5,689 bases of DNA from assembly GCA_959018045.1 (NCBI GenBank), contig CAUEJN010000077.1, forward strand, positions 1 to 5,689, given 5' to 3'. Both the position numbers and the translations under genes were made by a program. The DNA comes from an uncultured Butyricicoccus sp. (lineage in GTDB: Bacteria; Bacillota; Clostridia; Oscillospirales; Butyricicoccaceae). The notes beneath the pieces are model-generated. The model was not told the DNA's origin and made no database searches. It saw only the letters and a program-made list of their open reading frames with translations. This document shows, piece by piece, positions 1 to 4,294 of the stretch. Numbering within the stretch: position 1 is the stretch's first letter; each line of letters opens with the position of its first letter.

Positions 1-15
1 GGAGGAATAAATATC

Positions 16-576
16 ATGCGCAAAAATTTTGGTGCAAAGCCCTGGACTTATCCCCAGCCCGTCCTGATTCTCGCATCCTATGCAGAAGACGGTACCCCGG
101 ATGCCATGAATGCAGCTTGGGGCGGCATCAGTGAGGCCAACGAGCTTTCGATCTGCATCAGCGAAGGCCACAAGACCACAAAAAACATTCTGGCCCGCAA
201 GGCATTTACGGTTAGTATGGCAGATGCCGCGCACGTGGTTGCATGCGACTATGTCGGTATTGTTTCGGCGAACGACACGCCGGACAAGCTGGAAAAGGCC
301 GGATTCCACACCTCTCGCTCAACCTTCGTCGATGCCCCGATCATTGACGAGCTGCCCATGACACTGGAATGCCATCTCATCAGCTACGATCCCGAAACCT
401 GCCGGCTAGTAGGTGAGATCGTAAACGTCAGCGCGGACGAGCGCATTTTGGACGCAAACGGCAGCATCGATCCTGACCTGCTGGAGCCCATCACTTTTGA
501 CCCCATCCACAACACCTATCGCAAACTGGGTGGCAAGGTTGGAAATGCCTTCCAAGACGGCAAGCAGCTCAAATAA
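16..576 (+). CDS. Flavin reductase-like (flavoredoxin-type) FMN-binding protein
   Basis: This 186-residue protein resembles the flavin reductase-like domain family (FMN-binding split barrel), soluble cytoplasmic proteins that bind FMN and pass electrons or reduce free flavin. The resemblance includes an N-terminal strand region (PQPVLILASYAEDGTPDAMN), a following AAWGGISE segment and a SEGHKTTKNI stretch in the position where family members contact the flavin. The length is normal for the short single-domain members. The ATG at 16 has a GGAGGA ribosome site at 1-6 with 9-nt spacing, which fixes the start. A strong terminator follows the stop codon, so this is the last or only gene of its unit; its promoter lies outside the window. 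It has no evident functional link to the sigma gene downstream. The electron donor and physiological acceptor cannot be read from the sequence. The family call is firm, the exact activity is not. Confidence 0.85.
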   Translation: MRKNFGAKPWTYPQPVLILASYAEDGTPDAMNAAWGGISEANELSICISEGHKTTKNILARKAFTVSMADAAHVVACDYVGIVSANDTPDKLEKAGFHTSRSTFVDAPIIDELPMTLECHLISYDPETCRLVGEIVNVSADERILDANGSIDPDLLEPITFDPIHNTYRKLGGKVGNAFQDGKQLK

Positions 577-590
577 ATCGCCCATTTTCG

Positions 591-620
591 GACCTGATAT
601 CTTCGGATATCAGGTCTTTT
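591..620 (+). terminator. Intrinsic terminator after the flavin reductase-like gene
   Basis: A perfect 11-bp stem (GACCTGATATC at 591-601 with GATATCAGGTC at 606-616) encloses a TTCG loop closed by C-G, the unusually stable cUUCGg tetraloop, and is followed by TTTT. It lies 15 bases after the stop codon of the gene at 16-576 and insulates it from the sigma gene. Confidence 0.9.
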
Positions 621-644
621 GGGACCGTGCCTCTCTTGTTTCGG

Positions 645-675
645 TCATGGGACGACCTCACGCATTCATACAGTA
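645..675 (+). promoter_or_regulatory. Candidate sporulation (SigE/SigK-type) promoter of the sigma gene
   Basis: CATACAGT at 667-674 fits the Bacillus SigE -10 consensus (CATACAnT). Read to 675, CATACAGTA also fits the SigK -10 consensus (CATAnnnTA). A partial SigE -35 element, TCATGGG at 645-651, lies 15 bases upstream, a proper spacing, but only its TCAT part matches. The site is 28 bases before the start codon at 703. A mother-cell promoter is what a sigK gene should have, as sigK in Bacillus subtilis is transcribed by SigE and by SigK itself. The call rests on motif matching by eye. Confidence 0.5.
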
Positions 676-702
676 GCTCTATCACAGAAAGGAGCGTTTT
701 TT

Positions 703-1488
703 ATGCTGTTTTGGATGCACGCACTGTTTTTCATGCTCCGTGTTCAGGGTGCGGGCGGTTCTTTTCCGCCACCATTGCGCACCAGTGAGGAACAGGACTG
801 TCTCGCCCGCATGGCGCAGGGTGACACCGCGGCGCGCGATCAGCTGATCGAGCATAATCTTCGACTGGTTGCGCACATCGTCAAAAAATATTACGCCGAC
901 CCCACAGAACAGGATGATCTGATCTCGATCGGCACGATCGGACTCATCAAGGCGGTTAGTACCTATCAGCCGGACAAAGGCGTGCGGCTGGCGACCTACG
1001 CGGCACGCTGTATTGAAAACGAAATCCTCATGTATTTCCGCGCGGGACGCAAGAGTCAAAATGATGTCTCGCTGGATGAGTCGCCCGACAGTGATGGTGA
1101 GAGCAATTCACTTGCCCTGCTCGGAACGATCAGCGTGGAAGACGAACGCTTACATCTGGTCGAGATGAGTGACCGTTACCAAATCATGTATGATTGTCTG
1201 TCCCGCAATCTTTCTCCCCGGGAAAAGCATATTTTGACCTTACGCTATGGTCTGAATGGTCACGACCCGCTGCCCCAGCGCGAAGTCGCTGCCGCGTTGG
1301 GTATCTCACGCTCCTATGTATCGCGCCGCGCTTATTGTAAGTGCATAGAAAAACAGCCCGCGTCCGAATCTTTGAACTGCACCCCATTTGTTAGACAGTA
1401 TGATATACTAGATAACAAGTGGGGTGCTTTATTATGCCAAAAGGAATACCAAATAAGAGATATACTCCTGCATTTAAGAAAATGGTAA
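703..1488 (+). CDS. sigK: SigK-like sporulation sigma factor, 3' end altered and running into an IS element
   Basis: This is a sigma-70 family factor of the SigE/SigK branch. AAAGGAG at 688-694 selects the ATG at 703; upstream in-frame starts lack such a site. Residues 1-20 are hydrophobic (MLFWMHALFFML) and look like the pro-sequence that tethers pro-SigK to the membrane. Region 2 spans about residues 48-113 (IEHNLRLVAHIVKKYY, DLISIGTIGLIKAV, LATYAARCIENEI). Region 4 spans about 166-208 and ends in GISRSYVSR, wording typical of SigK rather than SigE (GISQSYISR). Relatives continue SRIEKRA; here the IEK is missing (SRRA) and the rest is unlike any sigma tail. Host sequence ends at residue 223; about 38 further residues are read from the left end of the IS. 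Before insertion this frame would have run through the terminator to a TGA at 2711-2713. Another frame stops at 1346-1348, just before the terminator, hinting at an older deletion or frameshift. SigK directs late mother-cell genes in sporulation; whether this copy works is uncertain. Confidence 0.85.
   Translation: MLFWMHALFFMLRVQGAGGSFPPPLRTSEEQDCLARMAQGDTAARDQLIEHNLRLVAHIVKKYYADPTEQDDLISIGTIGLIKAVSTYQPDKGVRLATYAARCIENEILMYFRAGRKSQNDVSLDESPDSDGESNSLALLGTISVEDERLHLVEMSDRYQIMYDCLSRNLSPREKHILTLRYGLNGHDPLPQREVAAALGISRSYVSRRAYCKCIEKQPASESLNCTPFVRQYDILDNKWGALLCQKEYQIRDILLHLRKW
1349..1372. terminator. Left arm of a split, probably bidirectional, intrinsic terminator
   Basis: If the IS and one CTT copy are removed, 1354-1366 folds with 2673-2685. 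The stem has eleven pairs, including one G-T wobble, plus two mismatches, around a six-base AATCTT loop. Five A residues (1349-1353) precede the left arm and a T-rich run follows the right arm, so the hairpin could have ended transcripts from both sides: the sigma gene (plus) and rrf2 (minus). The two arms are now about 1.3 kb apart and cannot act as a simple terminator. Confidence 0.75.
1370..1372. repeat. Target site duplication, left copy (CTT)
   Basis: CTT immediately before the left tip is repeated at 2670-2672 immediately after the right tip. Three bases is a normal duplication for IS150-group elements. The match is short, but both element ends were placed independently from the inverted repeats. 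Confidence 0.8.
1373..1401 (+). repeat. Left terminal inverted repeat of the IS
   Basis: It pairs without gaps with the reverse complement of 2641-2669 (21 of 29 positions identical). The inner block GTTAGACA (1390-1397) and the tip TGAA are perfect. These are the transposase binding and cleavage ends. Confidence 0.9.
1401..1409 (+). promoter_or_regulatory. Extended -10 promoter of the transposase genes
   Basis: TGA followed by TATACT (1404-1409) is an extended -10 element lying just inside the left inverted repeat, 25 bases before the OrfA ATG. No good -35 is seen 17 bases upstream, which fits an extended -10 promoter of modest strength. Confidence 0.55.
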
Positions 1489-1784
1489 TCGAGACAATGC
1501 TGGAAGAAAAGCTAAGTTATAGCGAGACAGCCCGACGATTTGAAGTATGCAATCACAATCGAATTCAAAGTTGGGAGCGAATTTACCTGACTGAGGGGCC
1601 GGAAGGCTTTGAGGTGGAGCGGCGTGGCCGTGGAAGTAAAGGCAGACCCAGACGACTGCCGAAAAAAGTAGAAGAAGATCTGCTGGCAGAAGTTCAGAGA
1701 CTTCGAGCGGAGAATGAATACTTAAAAAACTTACAAGCCTTGGTTTTGGAGAGAGAGCGACGCCAAGGGAAAAAGCCCAGGTAG
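1434..1784 (+). CDS. IS3-family transposase OrfA (DNA-binding subunit)
   Basis: This 116-residue basic protein recognises the element ends and supplies the N-terminal part of the OrfAB transposase. Residues 11-50 form the helix-turn-helix region (TPAFKKMVIETMLE, SYSETARRFEV, NRIQSWERIY). Basic segments follow at 62-78. The C-terminus has a leucine zipper-like helix with Leu at 83, 90 and 97 (LLAEVQRLRAENEYLKN), as used for dimerisation in IS3 OrfA proteins. The ATG at 1434 is preferred, with a weak GGGG site at 1421-1424; a GTG at 1419 in the same frame would add only five residues. The gene ends at TAG 1782-1784, after the frameshift site at 1724-1730, so OrfA alone carries about 17 residues beyond the slip. 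Confidence 0.92.
   Translation: MPKGIPNKRYTPAFKKMVIETMLEEKLSYSETARRFEVCNHNRIQSWERIYLTEGPEGFEVERRGRGSKGRPRRLPKKVEEDLLAEVQRLRAENEYLKNLQALVLERERRQGKKPR
1709..1768 (+). promoter_or_regulatory. Programmed -1 frameshift signal linking OrfA and OrfB
   Basis: A AAA AAC at 1724-1730 is a canonical slippery heptamer and is in the correct phase for the OrfA frame (TTA AAA AAC). Seven bases downstream, CCTTGG (1738-1743) can pair with CCAAGG (1763-1768), making a 6-bp stem around a 19-base loop. GGAG at 1709-1712 lies 11 bases upstream and could act as an internal Shine-Dalgarno-like stimulator. The OrfB frame is -1 relative to OrfA and opens at 1718 after a TGA, so a slip here yields the OrfAB fusion. 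Confidence 0.85.
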
Positions 1785-1810
1785 TCCAAAAACTAAGGCA
1801 GAAACATTCC

Positions 1811-2623
1811 TTGTGCCTTCTGCTTGAAATCGCTCAGCTGCCCCGTGCAACCTTCTACTATTACATAAAAAAGATGCAGAAGCCTGATAAATACGCAGAT
1901 GTACAAGCAGCAATAAATGCCATCTACCACGAAAACAAAGGTAGATATGGCTATCGACGTATTACCATCGCACTTCGTAGCAGAGGGTTTTGTATTAATC
2001 ACAAGACTGTGCAGCGGCTTATGAAGCAGATGGGGCTGTTTTGCTGTGTAAGAGCCAAAAAATATCGTTCTTACAAGGGAGAAGTGGGCAAAATTGCCCC
2101 CAATCTGCTGAACCGGAATTTCCATGCAAAAAAGCCAAATCAGAAGTGGGTCACCGATGTGACAGAATTCAGTCTGTTCGGAGAGAAGATTTATCTCTCT
2201 CCAATCCTGGATTTGCACAGCGGTTACCTGGTTAGTTATACGATCTCTGACCGACCGATTCTGAGCATGGTTACTACCATGCTCGACAAGGCTTTTGAAA
2301 CAATACCGGATGGAACAGGGTTGATCCTCCACTCCGACCAAGGTTGGCAGTACCAGCATAAACAGTACCAGCGTATGCTTCATGAGAAAGGTATTCGGCA
2401 GAGTATGAGCCGCAAAGGTAACTGTCTGGACAATGCTGTCATGGAAAATTTCTTTGGCTTACTCAAAAGTGAGTTGCTGTATCTGCAAGAATTTGAATCC
2501 ATGGAACACTTCAAGCTGGAGCTAACTGCCTATCTGGATTACTACAACAACCACCGCATCAAGGTAAAGCTAAAGGGCTTGCCGCCTGCAATTCACAGAC
2601 AACAAGCCCTTTCCGCTACTTAA
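1811..2623 (+). CDS. IS3-family transposase OrfB (DDE catalytic domain)
   Basis: This is the rve-type integrase core that cuts and joins the IS ends. Counting from the TTG at 1811, the catalytic acids are D116 (WVTDVTEF), D176 (LILHSDQGWQY) and E212 (NAVMENFFGLLKSE), giving the D-(35)-E spacing of the IS3 family. Residues 11-20 (PRATFYYYIK) and 43-51 (KGRYGYRRI) are the HTH_21-type segment typical of OrfB. The domain is complete and ends in the usual NNHRIKVKLKGLPPAIHR stretch. TTG 1811 is merely the first start-like codon and has no ribosome site. The frame is open from 1718 and reads VVQKLRQKHS just before it, as in intact relatives, so the real product is most likely the OrfAB fusion made by the slip at 1724-1730. 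No disabling mutation is visible. Confidence 0.92.
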   Translation: MCLLLEIAQLPRATFYYYIKKMQKPDKYADVQAAINAIYHENKGRYGYRRITIALRSRGFCINHKTVQRLMKQMGLFCCVRAKKYRSYKGEVGKIAPNLLNRNFHAKKPNQKWVTDVTEFSLFGEKIYLSPILDLHSGYLVSYTISDRPILSMVTTMLDKAFETIPDGTGLILHSDQGWQYQHKQYQRMLHEKGIRQSMSRKGNCLDNAVMENFFGLLKSELLYLQEFESMEHFKLELTAYLDYYNNHRIKVKLKGLPPAIHRQQALSAT

Positions 2624-2640
2624 ACAATTTTTGCTTTCTA

Positions 2641-2669
2641 ATATTGTCTAACTTTTTGGGGTCACTTCA
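2641..2669 (-). repeat. Right terminal inverted repeat of the IS
   Basis: It mirrors the left end, reading TGAAGTGACCCC from the outside on the minus strand, then an A-run and GTTAGACA. The element ends in CA at 2668-2669. Confidence 0.9.
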
Positions 2670-2672
2670 CTT
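2670..2672. repeat. Target site duplication, right copy (CTT)
   Basis: This is the second copy of the CTT at 1370-1372. Deleting the element plus one copy restores the loop of the terminator hairpin, which supports these exact junctions. Confidence 0.8.
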
Positions 2673-2695
2673 CAGACGTGGACTGTTTCTTTTTT
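2673..2695. terminator. Right arm and T-tract of the split terminator
   Basis: CAGACGTGGACTG (2673-2685) followed by TTTCTTTTTT is the partner of the arm at 1354-1366. It lies 22 bases past the end of rrf2 (TAA at 2719-2717 on the minus strand). The hairpin is now interrupted by the IS, so neither rrf2 nor the sigma gene has an obvious terminator of its own here. Confidence 0.7.
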
Positions 2696-2716
2696 CATTC
2701 AGTCGCAAATTGACGT

Positions 2717-3118
2717 TTATTTCATCAAATCAGCGATGGTATATCCATCGAAAAATTCATTGACCAGCGTGTCAAACGCCTGCCACATGGGCAGCGTCCG
2801 GCAATCGGCCGCGCGCGGACAGGGTGCAGCGTCGCGTCCCAGGCAGGAAACCGGTGCAAAATCCCCTTCGGTCAGGCGAATGACGCTGCCGACCGTGTAC
2901 TGTTCGGGATCTTTGCTCAGTTTGTAGCCGCCTCCCTTTCCACGCACGCCAATTAACATGCCATTCTGTACCAGAATCTTCAAAATGGCTTCCAGATATT
3001 TTTCGGAAATCTGCTGCCGCTCAGCGATTTCTTTAAGCGGTATATATTCTTTGTCGCGATGCTCTGCCAGATCGATCATCACGCGCAGCGCATAGCGTCC
3101 CTTGGTCGAAACAATCAT
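2717..3118 (-). CDS. Rrf2-family transcriptional regulator (IscR/CymR-like)
   Basis: This 133-residue protein is a full-length Rrf2 member. A winged helix-turn-helix lies at about residues 1-66: STKGRYALRVMIDLA, then LKEIAERQQISEKYLEAILKIL as the recognition segment, then the GKGGGYKL wing. A dimerisation helix is at the C-terminus. Cysteines at 92, 100 and 106 (C-x7-C-x5-C) resemble the three cluster ligands of IscR, so an Fe-S cluster or thiol sensing is possible. CymR of Bacillus, which controls cysteine metabolism, belongs to the same family but lacks such a cluster site. The gene is divergent from the sulfur amino acid uptake operon, whose promoter carries a palindrome (3257-3287), so repression of that operon is the natural inference. 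The ATG at 3118 has GGAAG (complement of 3126-3130) at 7-nt spacing. Ligand and regulon are not readable from the sequence. Confidence 0.9.
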   Translation of the reverse strand: MIVSTKGRYALRVMIDLAEHRDKEYIPLKEIAERQQISEKYLEAILKILVQNGMLIGVRGKGGGYKLSKDPEQYTVGSVIRLTEGDFAPVSCLGRDAAPCPRAADCRTLPMWQAFDTLVNEFFDGYTIADLMK

Positions 3119-3146
3119 TTTTTCACTTCCACAGGCTGTTTTGCCT

Positions 3147-3176
3147 ATTATATCACAGGATTTATTACAAATTCAA
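3147..3176 (-). promoter_or_regulatory. Sigma-A promoter of the rrf2 gene
   Basis: On the minus strand, TTGAAT (3176-3171) and a perfect TATAAT (3152-3147) are separated by 18 bases and point at rrf2, whose start codon is 28 bases further on. No clear palindrome overlaps it, so autoregulation is not evident. Confidence 0.7.
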
Positions 3177-3256
3177 TCGTTCTCCCGCTTCTGTCCGGCA
3201 GGATACACAAAAAACTCCTTCTCACCCAAGCCAGGATAGGAATATTTACTAAATTT

Positions 3257-3295
3257 CTATAAACCTATTGACATAGTAGGTTTATAGGTTTATAA
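3257..3295 (+). promoter_or_regulatory. Probable Rrf2 operator: 11-bp palindrome plus a third half-site
   Basis: CTATAAACCTA (3257-3267) and TAGGTTTATAG (3277-3287) are perfect inverted repeats separated by nine bases. The second arm is followed by a further overlapping copy, TAGGTTTATA (3285-3294). The nine-base spacer holds the -35 box, and the third half-site reaches the -10 box. A dimer bound here would block RNA polymerase. Assignment to the adjacent Rrf2 protein is inferred from position. Confidence 0.7.
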
Positions 3296-3296
3296 T
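3268..3296 (+). promoter_or_regulatory. Consensus sigma-A promoter of the uptake operon
   Basis: TTGACA (3268-3273), a 17-base spacer and TATAAT (3291-3296) are a perfect match to the housekeeping consensus. Transcription should start near 3303, about 35 bases before the leader ORF. So strong a promoter implies that negative control, by operator and attenuator, sets the output. Confidence 0.92.
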
Positions 3297-3337
3297 CCAT
3301 ACATCACTTTTTGACACACAGGAAAGGAGGAAACACC

Positions 3338-3454
3338 ATGAAAAACCAGAATTTTGCATCTGTAAAATGCTGTCGAATGCGCCACGCCCGGGTAAACGAT
3401 ACGGTTGTGACGTTATTTGGTGCTGCTCCGCTTTCTTTTGCGATGAAACCATAA
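3338..3454 (+). CDS. Leader peptide with tandem Cys codons (attenuator ORF)
   Basis: This 38-codon ORF has an excellent ribosome site (AAAGGAGG, 3323-3330) seven bases before its ATG. It lies between the operon promoter and a strong terminator. The peptide begins MKNQNFASVKCCRMRHARVN; the key run is Cys11-Cys12 (TGC TGT, 3368-3373), then Arg13 on the rare codon CGA and Met14. It has no signal peptide or membrane segment and resembles no protein domain I know, so the act of translation rather than the product is probably what matters. A ribosome waiting for Cys-tRNA at 3368-3373 would cover to about 3384 and leave 3387-3396 free; that segment can pair with the 5' arm of the terminator (3479-3488). 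Stalling at Met14 would cover part of it, so cysteine fits better than methionine. Confidence is good that it is translated, moderate for the mechanism. Confidence 0.8.
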   Translation: MKNQNFASVKCCRMRHARVNDTVVTLFGAAPLSFAMKP

Positions 3455-3488
3455 AATTTACGCACAACAACATTGTTCTTTACCCGGG
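3387..3488 (+). promoter_or_regulatory. Antiterminator pairing within the leader
   Basis: CCCGGGTAAA (3387-3396, inside the leader ORF) is perfectly complementary over 10 bp to TTTACCCGGG (3479-3488), which includes most of the terminator's 5' arm. The two structures are mutually exclusive. The AAA/TTT extension distinguishes this pairing from chance matching of the CCCGGG palindrome, which also occurs at 3503-3508. Confidence 0.75.
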
Positions 3489-3514
3489 AGTATCTGCATG
3501 CTCCCGGGTTTTTT
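3482..3514 (+). terminator. Attenuator terminator in the uptake operon leader
   Basis: ACCCGGGAGTAT (3482-3493) pairs with ATGCTCCCGGGT (3498-3509) over 12 bp, with one G-T wobble and a 4-base loop, and is followed by six T residues (3509-3514). It sits after the leader ORF and before the first transporter gene, so by default it would stop the operon transcript. Confidence 0.92.
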
Positions 3515-3547
3515 ATACCCAAATTTGGACAGGAGGGTTTGGAAGCC

Positions 3548-4294
3548 GTGATTGAACTACAAAATTTGACCAAGCGTTTCGAAACGCCGAAAGGAACATT
3601 CCATGCACTCGATCAGGTCAGTCTTTCCATAGAGGACGGCGATATCTTCGGCATCATCGGAATCAGCGGTGCTGGAAAGTCGACACTCATTCGCTGTATT
3701 AACCTCTTAGAGCGACCGGAAGCGGGCAAAATCCTGATTGACGGCAAAGATATCACCCAGTATTCCGAGCGGCAGCTGCGCACGCTGCGCCGAAACATCG
3801 GCATGGTATTTCAGCAATTCCATCTGCTTATGCAGCTGACAATCCTGGAAAACGTCATGCTGCCCATGCAGATTGCAGGGGTTCCCAGGGTAAACCAGCG
3901 TACAAAGGCGCTGGAACTTTTGGAACTGGTCGGGCTGCTCGAGCAAAAAGACAAGTACCCGGCTCAGCTGTCCGGCGGACAACAACAGCGCGTCTCCATC
4001 GCTCGCGCACTGGCCAACGATCCCAAAGTCCTGTTATGTGATGAACCGACCTCGGCACTCGATCCCCTGACCACCAGTTCGGTGCTGCATTTGCTCAAAG
4101 ATATCCATGAAAAACTGGATGTCACCATCGTCATCATCACCCACCAGATTGAGGTCGTACAAAAAATCTGCAACCGCATGGCGGTCATTGACCACGCCGC
4201 CATCGCTGAGCAGGGTGACGTGCAGACGATTTTCCAAGATCCGCATGCACAAATCACCAAACAACTTTTAGGGAGGGTTTCCTGGCATGTTTGA
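3548..4294 (+). CDS. metN: MetN-like ABC transporter ATPase lacking the NIL domain
   Basis: This is the cytoplasmic ATPase that powers uptake of methionine or a related sulfur amino acid with the MetI-like permease. From the GTG at 3548 it has 248 residues: Walker A GISGAGKST (38-46), Q-loop FQQF (88-91), signature LSGGQQQR (141-148), Walker B VLLCDEP (161-167) with catalytic E166, and H-loop His199. The N-terminus (MIELQNLTKRF) is typical of MetN. Canonical MetN has about 340 residues and ends in a ferredoxin-like NIL (C2) domain that binds methionine and inhibits transport; this protein stops just after the ATPase core, so that feedback should be absent. GTG 3548 follows AGGAGG (3531-3536) by 11 bases. 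A TTG at 3539 is too close to it, and an upstream ATG at 3473 precedes the terminator. The stop overlaps the metI start by 8 bases, implying translational coupling. True substrate uncertain. Confidence 0.88.
   Translation: MIELQNLTKRFETPKGTFHALDQVSLSIEDGDIFGIIGISGAGKSTLIRCINLLERPEAGKILIDGKDITQYSERQLRTLRRNIGMVFQQFHLLMQLTILENVMLPMQIAGVPRVNQRTKALELLELVGLLEQKDKYPAQLSGGQQQRVSIARALANDPKVLLCDEPTSALDPLTTSSVLHLLKDIHEKLDVTIVIITHQIEVVQKICNRMAVIDHAAIAEQGDVQTIFQDPHAQITKQLLGRVSWHV

Larger units (their letters stand above)
1373..2669 (+). mobile_element. Complete IS3-family (IS150-like) insertion sequence
   Basis: The 1297-bp element has imperfect 29-bp terminal inverted repeats that begin TGAA and match at 21 of 29 positions. 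It has the two-frame OrfA/OrfB layout of the IS3 family with a frameshift signal. The left end (TGAACTGCACCCCATTTGTT) resembles the tip of IS150. It is flanked by CTT on both sides, a 3-bp target duplication in keeping with this group. Ends, frameshift site and DDE residues are all present, so it looks recent and potentially active. It landed in the loop of the terminator between the sigma gene and rrf2. Confidence 0.93.

Noticed and set aside
619..702. In-frame extension of the sigma factor to a TTG at 619
   Set aside because: It begins in the T-tract of the preceding terminator and crosses the likely promoter. ATG 703 has an AAAGGAG site and starts the hydrophobic pro-sequence expected for pro-SigK.
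1318..1488. Skin-type prophage interruption of sigK
   Set aside because: The interrupting element is an IS3-family transposon at the extreme 3' end. There is no recombinase, and no second half of sigK follows.
3473..3547. Upstream ATG at 3473 as the start of the MetN-like protein
   Set aside because: It would place the start before and through the attenuator terminator, it has no ribosome site, and the added 25 residues are not MetN-like. GTG 3548 with AGGAGG upstream begins with a typical MetN N-terminus.
3297..3547. SAM riboswitch or T-box in the leader of the uptake operon
   Set aside because: No T-box sequence, specifier-loop arrangement or SAM riboswitch core was seen. The segment is filled by a translated leader ORF and a simple terminator/antiterminator pair.
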